Source: Nymphaea colorata (Eukaryota; Streptophyta; Magnoliopsida; Nymphaeales; Nymphaeaceae). From it: a stretch of 40,000 nucleotides of DNA. The DNA is taken from contig NC_045140.1 of assembly GCF_008831285.2 (NCBI RefSeq), positions 20,001-60,000 of the forward strand, read 5' to 3'. The translations under genes were made by a program, and so were the position numbers. Below, piece after piece: positions 31,186 through 40,000 of the stretch. How positions within the stretch are numbered: position 1 is the stretch's first letter; each line of letters begins with the position of its first letter. Below the pieces are notes generated by a model. That model did not search any database. It saw nothing but the letters and a program-made list of their open reading frames with translations, and was not told the origin of the DNA.

Positions 31186-34100
31186 GATTCCCCCTCCCTA
31201 CTTTGCGCTTGTCCTCGAGCGCTAGAAGAGGGGAAACGGTGAATGATCGTCCCGAATTCCTCCCAAGAAGTACCCCTGTCGGGTCCCTCCCATTCTACGA
31301 GCACCTCGTGCCTGGTTCTCCCTTGCCGCTGTACATACCTGTGTTTGAGAATACGGTAGGGAGTTGGCAAACTATCCGGGACTTGCTCGATCAAAGTAGG
31401 TACATCACCCTGATGAGGCTTAAGCCTGGTGACGTGAAAGACTGGATGTACCAACGCTGTTCTTGGAAGGCCAAGTCTGTACGCAGCCTTCCCTATCTTC
31501 TGAATCACCGGATAGGGTCCATAATATCGAGGTAGCAACTTCGAATAGGGCTGACCCATCAAGGACTTTTGCTTAAGAGGCAACCTCTTAAGCCACACAT
31601 AGTCTCCCACCTGAAACTCCCGGTCCTTCCTTCCCTTATCGTACACTTGCTTCATACGATTTTGCGCCTTGACGATGTTTTCCTTGAGAGATTCTAAGAC
31701 CTCTTCTCTGGTGCGCAACTCACAATCTACTGCATCATCTTCCGCAGTTCCTCCTTCATACCTTGGTATTGATGGGGGTGGAAATCCATATACACCCTCG
31801 TAAGGGGTGATGCCAGTAGACGAGTGAAGACTCGTGTTGTACGACCATTCTGCCCAAGGCAGATACGTAACCCATGTTGATGGTCGTTCTCCTGCGAAGC
31901 AACGGAGATAAGTCTCCAAGGACCGGTTGACAATTTCACTTTGCCCATCTGTTTGTGGGTGGTGGGCAGTACTAAAGTTTAACGTCGTACCCATATTCTT
32001 CATGTACTCCTGCCAGAATGCACTCAGAAAGATGGAGTCTCTGTCACAGACGACGGACTGTGGCATTCCATGCAGTTTCCCGATATACTCTTGGTAGACG
32101 TTGGCCACTAGTGGCCCTTGATACAACCTCGGCAAGGGGGCGAAGTGACTATACTTCGTGAGCCGATCCACGACAACTAAGACTGCCTCTTTCCCTTCTG
32201 ATCGAGGCATGGCGTCGATGAAGTCCATCGTGACATCAGTCCACGGCTTGGTTGGTATAGGCAGAGGGTTCAAATGACCAGGAGGCTTGATGGCCTCGTA
32301 CTTCTCCCTCTGGCAGACTATACACTTCTTGACGTAGTTTTGCACTTCTGCCTTTATTCCTCGCCACCAAAATTGGGCCTTTATTCGCGCAAGGGTCTTA
32401 GCGACCCCTTCATGACCCGCTGCGGGGGTGTCATGAAAATGCTGCAGGAGTTCTTGCCTTAGCCCAGAGTTAGGAGGGACTACAGCCTTGTCCTTCCTAT
32501 ACAGAAGATTTCCTTTGACTGAATACAAAGGAATGGATCCGGGGTTCTGTTGAACCGAAGTCTTGATTAGCCTTAATGACTGGTCATCATGTTGATCCTG
32601 GGCTAATCTCGTCCAAATGTCCGTCTCCACCACAGACAAAGTCATCAACTGTTCAGTGAGGCGGGAAAGAGAATCCGCCGCCTTGTTCTCAGGACCCTTC
32701 TTGTACTCGATTTCAAAGTCATACCCCAAGAGCTTCGCTAGCCATCTCTGTTGAGTGGGGGTGGACACACGTTGTTTCAACATGTACTTCAGGCTGTTTT
32801 GATCGGTCCTGACGATAAACTTGCGTCCAATCAAGTATGGACGCCACTTTTCCACCGCGATTACGATTGCAAGCAACTCCTTCTCATATGTGGAGAGGGG
32901 CTTGGCCCGGCTAGTCAAGGCCTTGGACATATACGCGATGGGATGACCATCTTGTCCTAGTACTGCTCCGACGCCGACTTCACACGCATCTGTTTCAATA
33001 GTGAAAGTCTTTGAGAAATCGGGTAGAGTTAGTACTGGGGCGGTCATTAGAGCTGCTTTCAGCTTGTCAAAAGCAACTCTCGACTTCTCAGTCCAAGAGA
33101 AGGCTCCTTTCTTCAGCATCTGGGTGAGGGGCTGGGCAATAATGCCATATCCCTGGATGAATCTCCTGTAGTACCCAGTTAATCCGAGGAATCCTCTTAG
33201 ACCTTTGAGGTCCTTGGGCAGAGGCCATTTCTCCATGGCGTGCAACTTTTCGGGGTCTGCCCGAACCCCTTCTCGGGACACGATGTGTCCGAGATATCCA
33301 ATGGAAGATTGTCCAAAACTGCATTTGGACATCTTCGCAAAGAGCTGGTGCTCCTGAAGAATACCTAGAGTTATTTCCAGGTGCCTCTTGTGTTGCTCCT
33401 CGTCCTTACTATAGATGAGTATGTCATCGAAAAATACGAGGATGAAGTCTCTGAGATGGGCTCTAAACACATCATTCATACACCGCTGGAATGTAGCCGG
33501 TGCATTTGTCAGTCCAAAAGGCATTACGAGAAATTCATAATGCCCGTCATGCGTTCTGAACGCTGTCTTCAAGACGTCTTTATCGAACATTCTGATTTGA
33601 TGATAGCCGGCTCTGAGATCAATCTTGGAAAATACTGTGGCGCCGGCCAATTCGTCTAACAACTCATCAATAACTGGTATGGGGTGCCGATCCTTAACGG
33701 TCACCTCATTCAGCGCCCTGTAATCAATACAGAATCGCCAAGTGTTGTCCTTCTTCTTCACTAAGAGAACTGGTGAAGAAAAAGGGCTGCAACTAGGCCT
33801 AATGATTCCGCTCTCCAACATTTCTTTCACAAGGCGCTCGATCTCCGCCTTCTGGCTGTGCCTATACCTATATGGCCTGACGTTGACAGGCTCCGCACCA
33901 TGTGCGAGGACGATGCGATGATCATATGCCCGTTTAGGCGGTAAGCCTTTGGGCTCATCAAAAATGGCTGGAAATTGGTCTAGGACCAATTGAATGCTTG
34001 GTGGAATTGGTTCTTCCACCTTATCTTCAGATACCGGTACATCCGTAGCCAATGTGAGTACCCAACAAGCGGGTTGTTCATGTTGGATGGACCGCAATGC

Positions 34101-36095
34101 TGCCTTGGGACGCGTGGAGCTGGCGAGTCCCTGAAGAGTGATCGATTCCCCTTCTCCGTCTGGGATGAACGTCATGGCAAAGTTCTTCACATCCCAACGA
34201 ATATCCTTCCAAGTTAGGAACCAAGGCATTCCTAAAATCAAGTCGACTCCGTCTAATGGAATGACTAGGCAATCCACTTTGAAGTTCTTCTTCTTGATGT
34301 TGACATCAATGCCCTTTCCTTCATGAATGCACTTGAGTCTATGACCCCCTCCCACGATTATAGTCTGTGGGCTGCTCTCATTGAGAGTGACCTTGCACTT
34401 CTCAGCGGCTTCTTCGGTTAAGAAGTTGTTTGTTGCACCGCTATCGAGCAGAATCAAAACTTTCTGGCCATTGATGCGGCCAAAAACTCTCATGGCGTTA
34501 GCCTTATGGGGATCCTGGATAGAATGTAAGGATTCAACCTCTTCAGATTTGTCTTCTCTGTTCGAGGTTTCTCCCTTCTGTGGTTCCTCAGATTCAATTT
34601 TCTTTCCTTTTCTCTTCACTTGGACTTCCTCATCAGACGAGGAACTGGAACTAGAGCTAGAGGAAGAATCGCTCTCTGAACTGGAGCTTGTCTCCGGTTC
34701 ATCAACCACCACGATGTTGAATAGTGCCTTGCACTGGTGGTTCTTCTCCCACTTACCCTCACATCTAAAGCATAGGCCCTTCTTCCTATACTCTTCTATT
34801 TGTTTTGGGGTCAGGTAACGTGTTGGGAGGTCACGGCCCGGTCTTGGGTTGGGCCTATAATCGTTCCCACGGTTGTAGGGAACCAATTCCTTCCCTTGGG
34901 GACGGAATTCTCTACTTTGATTCCGAGAAGTAGAGGAGAATGAGGGTTTCTTCCTCAACTTGTCCGACTTACGAGCCTTTCTTTCTCGTTTCTCTCTTTT
35001 TTCTTCTTTTCTCTCTTCAATTCTCTCCTCATACAGCCTGGCCATTGCGAAACATTCTTCTAAACTACCGAAGCGATGGATTTTCATCTCTCTTTTGATA
35101 TCGCTTCGTAGTCCACCCTTGAACGACCCTATGAGGGCCTTCTCTGGCCATTGCACCATGCTGGCCAACCTCTCGAATTGCCTTTGGTAGACAGGCACGG
35201 TGGTGGTCTGGGTTAAGTTTTTGAGATCCTCGTCATAATCTATGAACGTGGAGTCTCCAAACTGCAACTGCAGACTCGCTTTGTATTTTTCCCACGTTGG
35301 GTCGGCCGTCTTATGTTCAAACCAGAGGTAGTGGGTTGTTGCTTCGCCGGTCATGTTGGCCGTAGCGATTTCAATCCATTCTTCTTGTGGTACATGGTGA
35401 CACAAGAAGAAACGTTCGGCCATGAATAGCCATTCTCGAAGATGTTCCCCATTGAACTTAGGGAAATCATATTTGACGGAAGGTGTCCGTCTCTCTTCAA
35501 AACGTGTAGGCTCTCTTCGAGTTCTCCTAGGACGAAGTGGTGTTTCGTCCTCTCCTTCGGAAAGCTCAAAAATTGGGTTCCGAATGGGTTGACTAGTTCG
35601 TTGACCTTGAGGAGGTCTGTAGTATTCACTTGTAGGCTCGTTTAGATACCTGTCTGGAGGTGGTCCCATGACTCTACCTCCTTCCAAACTCGTCCCAACA
35701 TGTGAAATGTTGTTGGGATTAACCTCAGTGTCGGTTTGATAGCCAGGTATAACTAGCAAACCTTTTCCTTTCTGTTGATTCGGACCCTGAGTGGTCCTCT
35801 GCTCAACAACGACTTGGGTTTGGTTGTTGGCCAACTGTCTGAACATGGCGCGGATTTCATCCATTTCCTTTTGGTGTTCCGCGTTCTGACGATCCATGTC
35901 CTTCTTCCTAAAGTTCTCAACTTTGGCCATTTCGCTACGCATTTGTAGCAATTCCTTCTCTATGCTTAGGATTCTACCTAAGGCATAGTCCGGAACTTGC
36001 CCCCTTTGAGTTGGAGGGGCATCTCCTGCTTGCTCCTGAGGAATGTCCTCAAGAACAGGCTCATCGGAGCTCACGTTCTTCTTGGATTTACCCAT
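30924..36095 (-). CDS. Gag-pol polyprotein of element C, 1723 aa, one residue different from A
   Basis: Residue numbering and all domains match element A: knuckle C442-C455, protease DSG 551-553, RT D826/D890/D891, RNase H D1036, integrase D1291/D1351/E1387, chromodomain about 1577-1622. The single difference is G745 in A against R745 here (GGG to AGG; changed base at 33863), in the N-terminal part of RT before the catalytic core. That position is not catalytic; B also has G there, so R is probably the derived state. The frame is intact, so this copy could be functional. The tail is encoded in the LTR as in A. Confidence 0.96.
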   Translation of the reverse strand: MGKSKKNVSSDEPVLEDIPQEQAGDAPPTQRGQVPDYALGRILSIEKELLQMRSEMAKVENFRKKDMDRQNAEHQKEMDEIRAMFRQLANNQTQVVVEQRTTQGPNQQKGKGLLVIPGYQTDTEVNPNNISHVGTSLEGGRVMGPPPDRYLNEPTSEYYRPPQGQRTSQPIRNPIFELSEGEDETPLRPRRTRREPTRFEERRTPSVKYDFPKFNGEHLREWLFMAERFFLCHHVPQEEWIEIATANMTGEATTHYLWFEHKTADPTWEKYKASLQLQFGDSTFIDYDEDLKNLTQTTTVPVYQRQFERLASMVQWPEKALIGSFKGGLRSDIKREMKIHRFGSLEECFAMARLYEERIEERKEEKREKRERKARKSDKLRKKPSFSSTSRNQSREFRPQGKELVPYNRGNDYRPNPRPGRDLPTRYLTPKQIEEYRKKGLCFRCEGKWEKNHQCKALFNIVVVDEPETSSSSESDSSSSSSSSSSSDEEVQVKRKGKKIESEEPQKGETSNREDKSEEVESLHSIQDPHKANAMRVFGRINGQKVLILLDSGATNNFLTEEAAEKCKVTLNESSPQTIIVGGGHRLKCIHEGKGIDVNIKKKNFKVDCLVIPLDGVDLILGMPWFLTWKDIRWDVKNFAMTFIPDGEGESITLQGLASSTRPKAALRSIQHEQPACWVLTLATDVPVSEDKVEEPIPPSIQLVLDQFPAIFDEPKGLPPKRAYDHRIVLAHGAEPVNVRPYRYRHSQKAEIERLVKEMLESGIIRPSCSPFSSPVLLVKKKDNTWRFCIDYRALNEVTVKDRHPIPVIDELLDELAGATVFSKIDLRAGYHQIRMFDKDVLKTAFRTHDGHYEFLVMPFGLTNAPATFQRCMNDVFRAHLRDFILVFFDDILIYSKDEEQHKRHLEITLGILQEHQLFAKMSKCSFGQSSIGYLGHIVSREGVRADPEKLHAMEKWPLPKDLKGLRGFLGLTGYYRRFIQGYGIIAQPLTQMLKKGAFSWTEKSRVAFDKLKAALMTAPVLTLPDFSKTFTIETDACEVGVGAVLGQDGHPIAYMSKALTSRAKPLSTYEKELLAIVIAVEKWRPYLIGRKFIVRTDQNSLKYMLKQRVSTPTQQRWLAKLLGYDFEIEYKKGPENKAADSLSRLTEQLMTLSVVETDIWTRLAQDQHDDQSLRLIKTSVQQNPGSIPLYSVKGNLLYRKDKAVVPPNSGLRQELLQHFHDTPAAGHEGVAKTLARIKAQFWWRGIKAEVQNYVKKCIVCQREKYEAIKPPGHLNPLPIPTKPWTDVTMDFIDAMPRSEGKEAVLVVVDRLTKYSHFAPLPRLYQGPLVANVYQEYIGKLHGMPQSVVCDRDSIFLSAFWQEYMKNMGTTLNFSTAHHPQTDGQSEIVNRSLETYLRCFAGERPSTWVTYLPWAEWSYNTSLHSSTGITPYEGVYGFPPPSIPRYEGGTAEDDAVDCELRTREEVLESLKENIVKAQNRMKQVYDKGRKDREFQVGDYVWLKRLPLKQKSLMGQPYSKLLPRYYGPYPVIQKIGKAAYRLGLPRTALVHPVFHVTRLKPHQGDVPTLIEQVPDSLPTPYRILKHRYVQRQGRTRHEVLVEWEGPDRGTSWEEFGTIIHRFPSSSARGQAQSREGESVTDQFPGPVQMEAEQAEPSRRKRKASEIWARSLQLAQVSPKEKDSAPASVAVGGAGGAAEAKTVLELGTSQGDCDSRVGLTKLVES
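31188..31199 (-). promoter_or_regulatory. Polypurine tract of element C
   Basis: Minus strand AGGGAGGGGGAA plus TC directly before the LTR start at 31185, inside the coding frame. Confidence 0.92.
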
Positions 36096-36303
36096 AGAAT
36101 TCGTGAGTTAGGCACCCAGTGAAAACACGCACAAACTAAGGAATTTGGCTATTTGGAGCCAACGACAAAAGAAAATCCTAAACTAACGCACACGGAAAAT
36201 GCACTGCTGAAAGCTGGACTCAAACACTCCTCGCCTTGACTGATTTGCTGAAGCTGAATCTTCTTGCAACGAGTGCTTGAACTTCAATAACAGCCTCAAG
36301 ACT
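36096..36303 (-). other. Leader between PBS and polyprotein start, element C
   Basis: 208 bases, collinear with the element A leader. No separate gene. Confidence 0.6.
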
Positions 36304-36315
36304 GCTCTGATACCA
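36304..36315 (-). promoter_or_regulatory. Primer-binding site, initiator tRNA-Met (element C)
   Basis: Minus strand TGGTATCAGAGC two bases from the 5' LTR. Confidence 0.96.
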
Positions 36316-38637
36316 ATTGTTAGGACCACTCCTGCTAGAACTAGAATTTCCTAACCAAGAGCGACCTACCTTCCCAGGTCTCTTGAGTGCTACTCAAAAA
36401 CCGAAAATTCCTAAGACAATTAATTACAACACTTCTACCCGGCCGGACAGACCCCGGCGCAAAAACCCTTAGGACAGAAGATTCAGGTGCGGAATACCCT
36501 TATTCCCAAATCCTAACTACGGGCAGACCTAAGACAAACACTACAAGGGTTGACGCGGCTTTTACAATCGTAAGCGATACAAGAATTCACTCGTCTCACT
36601 CAACAAACCACTCAACCAAACACACAAGACGAACGAGCAAACCACGCCCAACAATAAGCAAATGGGTACGGTCGGCTCCTTGTGGTCGTGTCTCGGGCAG
36701 CTGGCCCTTGAGGTACCACGGCAGGGAGCTAGGCCGAAGCCTTGGGCTAAAACAATAACTAAAACAAACTAAATGGAATCCTAAAACCGAAAGCACAACA
36801 CCCTCCCCGGAATCTACAAGTGAGCTAAGGTGTTACCGGCCAAGGGCTAGCCTTGGCTGAGCCGGAACAACCGCGGGGTGAAGACCAAACCCCGGGCAAT
36901 GCAGCAACGGGCCGGCGAGAAGCGCGCGGCCTGGACAGCCTCCTGCTGTCGGACGAGTAGACAGACGTTGCCTGGAACAGTAGCCTGCTGCCGAGCAAAG
37001 ACGGTCACGCGAGGAACAGAGACAGCCACCTGCTGTCGAGAATCACCTCCGGACGCGCGGCCGTGAAGGACACGGGCTAGCTGTCGGATGCGGCCGGCTG
37101 ACGAGTGGCCGAGAGGACAGCAAACTGCGGTCGGGCACAGACTGACGGACGAGACCTGACTGTCGAGTGCAGACCTACGGTAGCAGCGGCAAAAACAAAG
37201 GCGAGTCGCTGTCGCCTTGGACGCCGGAAGAGCAGCGACTGGATGTCGCCGAGGCGCTGGCGCGTTGCCGCTTGCAAACTGAAGACAGGTCGGCGGGGGA
37301 AGGTCGACTGGGCAGCCACCTGCTGCCTGGAGCCGAGAGGAGAGGGCGACCGACTGTCGCCGCTAGGCTGGACAGAAGCCGCGGACAAGACGAGGGGGGC
37401 GAAAGCCGAGTTCGGCAGTGCCTACCTGCCTATTCTCCGAATGGCTCAGCCACGGACGCCGGCAGGAAACCCGACGATGGAGAGCGCAGCCGAGGTGCTG
37501 GCCGAGGACTGCTAGCGGTGCGCTAGCGTCGCCGACTGAACCTAGTCCCTAGCTACGGCAGGGCTGGGCTTGGACTGGCGGGGCTCTACAGGTAGAACAG
37601 TCAAGATAAGAGGGCTCGGGCTGGGGTAGGCCGAGAGTCAACAGGGCTTAGGTTCGATAGGGAGGTTAACCTAGCTAAAGGGTAGGTTAGGCCGAGAGCT
37701 AGAACTAGAGAGAGTGAGGTTAAGGGTAAGCTCGGTCGAGGAACTTAGGCACTTGGGTGAGCTGGGGTAGATCGAGGCTGGGCTCGGTTGGGGGTAAGTG
37801 AGCTGGGTCACTCGAGCTAGACTCGAGTCAACTAGGTTAGTCCTAGCTGGGCTCGGGTTGACCGAGTTCCTAGGGATGAGGATGAGTTAGGTCAAAGGAG
37901 CTCAAGTCAACTAAGAAGAAATCGACTAGGTGAGCTGGGTTCGGTCAAAGTCAAACTAGGTTGGGTTTGACTAATGCACCTAGGTAGGGTTGGGGGCTAA
38001 GTCAAGTTGACTTAGAATTAGGCTCGAGCTAAGAGGACTCCCTGGAACTAAAAGACTAAGTACTCGAGTGGGTCCCTCGAGCAAGGAGATGATGACACGT
38101 CAAAAGATGGAGGGTCACGGAAGAGAACGGTTGAAGATAGTGGGGAGCTTGGCTGGGGTGTTCTCGTGACTAAAGGAGATGAGGACACGTGTAAGATCTA
38201 CGGTGGAGAAGGGACTGGGAGTGGGAATGGATCTGAACGTGATTAAGGCCAGGTGCGAGTCTAAGGGGACTTGCGCTACAAACGAGGAAAAGTGGGGCGC
38301 GAGAGAGGGGAGTGGCACACAAAATGAGGGATGTGAAGGATGAGGTGGCGAGCTATGAGGAGCTGGTGGAAAAGATGATATGCGAGCTGGAAGGGAGCTG
38401 GGTCGTGGGCAGAGAGATGCTGCCACGTGGCCAGATGAAAGGCTGTGGTTCCTTGCGAGTGGGGCTGAAGACTTGGACAACCCAAGTGGAGGACGAGGTG
38501 GCGTCTAGTGCTCCTAAAGCTAAGGAACGTGTAGGATAACTGGTTTTCGGGTAAGGGACACGATGGGCCAGGTGGGACACGAGCTGGGAAGGATGATTGG
38601 ATGGCTGACACGTGTACAGAAGGACGGTGAGGATTGA

Positions 38638-38646
38638 ACTTACCTG
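38638..38646 (-). promoter_or_regulatory. Predicted 5' splice site in the leader (element C)
   Basis: CAG|GTAAGT on the minus strand, same as element A. Confidence 0.4.
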
Positions 38647-39702
38647 ATCCGAGTTGACTTCACGTAGGCTCGCACCGAGTGAGGAAGACCGGCCTGGTTT
38701 GAGTGATCTCACGCCAATGACCAGTACGCCCCTTCAAGCTTCTTGAAAACTTCAACTCGCCAAGGGCAGGGTGGTCCTATGCCACCGGAATCTTGAGAAC
38801 ACGCCGGAAGTTGCAGGATACACCGGAAGACAGCAGAATTCCGGCGAGAAAGCGATCTAACTATCCAGCCGTGCGTTTTCACCCGAACGTGGGTATATTG
38901 GAGCGCTTGATTGGGCGATTCCAATGAACTCGTACAGATGATATTTCTACGGTTAAATCTTCATTTACAGGGAGTTTTAACCTGCTGGACCAGAGAACAA
39001 GAGGTAGGACAGAACCCGAATTTCCCTTCAAGAAAGTCCGGTCGCATCCACTCTCTCGTTCTTCTCTTGGTGGCTACGTTAACTCGAAAATTCACGGCAT
39101 TTCTTCACGAAGATCCTTGGATAATCTAAGACAGATTTTAATGCTCGACACAGACCTTCCTCACGGGTTGACCGCGAAGAAGACCTCGTGTATTAGCGTA
39201 TTCTGTCCTAGATTAACCGCCAATCAACAAGAAGAAAACCGAGAATCGAAGGAAAACAATTTAGCAGTCGTTGCTGAATTCTAATCCGAATTCAGCCTTC
39301 CCTTTAGCAAAATCAGACTCTCAACTTCACCGGGGTTGTGAAGAAGGCACCAACCTTGCTGGAATTGCAGTTCAAGAGGGGAATCAGCCGTGGACGAGGG
39401 AGGGATTGCCGCCGGTAGGGAGGAATCCGCCGCAAGCCGTCGTGCTTTGAGTTCACCACCGGAATATCTCCGATGCCCGAAGCTTTGCTGGAATTAGGAA
39501 GCGTCACAGGCCAAGGGGACGCGAGGGGATGAGAGGCACCGCAGATTTCACCATGTGAAACTCGATGGCTGACGAAGAGGATGAAGAACTCGCCTCTAGA
39601 CCGAGGGAGAGAAAGACAACCTCACGAGGAGGAGAGAGATTGCAAACCTTGCAAATGCTTTCTTAGTTCAATATTCGATACAAACTCTAAGATCCAAAAC
39701 AA

Positions 39703-39708
39703 TATATA
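39703..39708 (-). promoter_or_regulatory. TATA box candidate, element C 5' LTR
   Basis: TATATA at the position equivalent to 12576-12581 of element A. Confidence 0.5.
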
Positions 39709-40000
39709 CATGTCCTAATTGAACGAGTCTACAATCCAGATCTCGTTCTCTACCCACAATCCAAATCCATATTGCCAAGCACAACCCGCTTGGCTAGGTC
39801 CTTATTTCAAAACCCAACGAAAGCAAACCTATTTGCTTAACAAAAAACACTTAAACTAGACTCGGGCCTAATGCCCAACTCGTAAACAAAAGGGTTAAAC
39901 CCCTGAGCCTTGTGAGCCCAGGGTGGGGACCTCGTGAGGGGACCCGCCCTCACTTCGGTTGACTAGACCAAGAGCTCGGTCTGGTTTGACCGAGCCATTT

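Larger units (their letters stand above)
13955..40000 (-). mobile_element. Element C: second copy of the A family, interrupted by B and cut by the window end
   Basis: C consists of 13955-13964 plus 27195-40000 and is read on the minus strand. Joined across element B, its 3' LTR is 4001 bp, as in A. The internal part (31186-36317) is collinear with A (constant offset 27127). Its 5' LTR runs off the window and should end near 40318. The polyprotein differs from A's by one residue. The base before its first LTR base belongs to GTCTC (13950-13954), the expected target-site duplication. One LTR difference seen: T at 27962 where the other copies have C. Confidence 0.95.
36318..40000 (-). repeat. 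Element C 5' LTR, cut by the window end
   Basis: Collinear with the other A-family LTRs; 3683 of about 4001 bases are visible. TATA candidate at 39703-39708, splice-donor-like site at 38638-38646. The missing part should hold the LTR copy of the tail codons. Confidence 0.96.

Overview
The window is almost entirely retrotransposon: three intact Ty3/gypsy LTR elements of the chromovirus type (integrase followed by a chromodomain), all read on the minus strand. Each has a primer-binding site matching the 3' end of plant initiator tRNA-Met. This indicates a land-plant nuclear genome, in a TE-rich, probably heterochromatic, intergenic region. I cannot name the species. Only about 810 bases (1-58 and 13197-13954) look like older host DNA, and they show no convincing gene.

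Layout. Host flank 1-53; TSD GATAC (54-58). Element A (59-13191, 13,133 bp) has a left 3' LTR 59-4058, internal part 4059-9190, right 5' LTR 9191-13191, then the second GATAC (13192-13196). Host DNA 13197-13954 carries a diverged tandem repeat of about 424 bp. Element C, same family as A, starts at 13955 but is broken after 10 bases by element B (13965-27189, 13,225 bp), a sister family flanked by TSD GGACC (13960-13964 and 27190-27194). C resumes at 27195, with its 3' LTR to 31185, internal part 31186-36317, and 5' LTR from 36318 running off the window. So B is younger than C; the A/C order is not determined.

Each element encodes one uninterrupted gag-protease-RT-RNase H-integrase-chromodomain polyprotein (A and C 1723 aa, B 1740 aa). 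A and C proteins differ by one residue. LTR pairs are nearly or fully identical in what I compared, so all three insertions are very recent. The LTRs are very long (4000/4001 bp in A and C, 3861 bp in B).

Most unusual points: the coding frame runs through the polypurine tract into the 3' LTR, so the LTR encodes the last 86-97 residues, including a conserved basic NLS-like motif; just after the stop codon lies a row of hairpins whose stems are kept by paired substitutions between the two families; a conserved splice-donor-like site and TATA box imply a leader of about 3.5 kb that may be spliced; element B has D-N-G instead of D-S/T-G at the protease active site; and B landed inside the 12-bp LTR terminus that both families share. 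All comparisons were made by eye, without alignment or database search.
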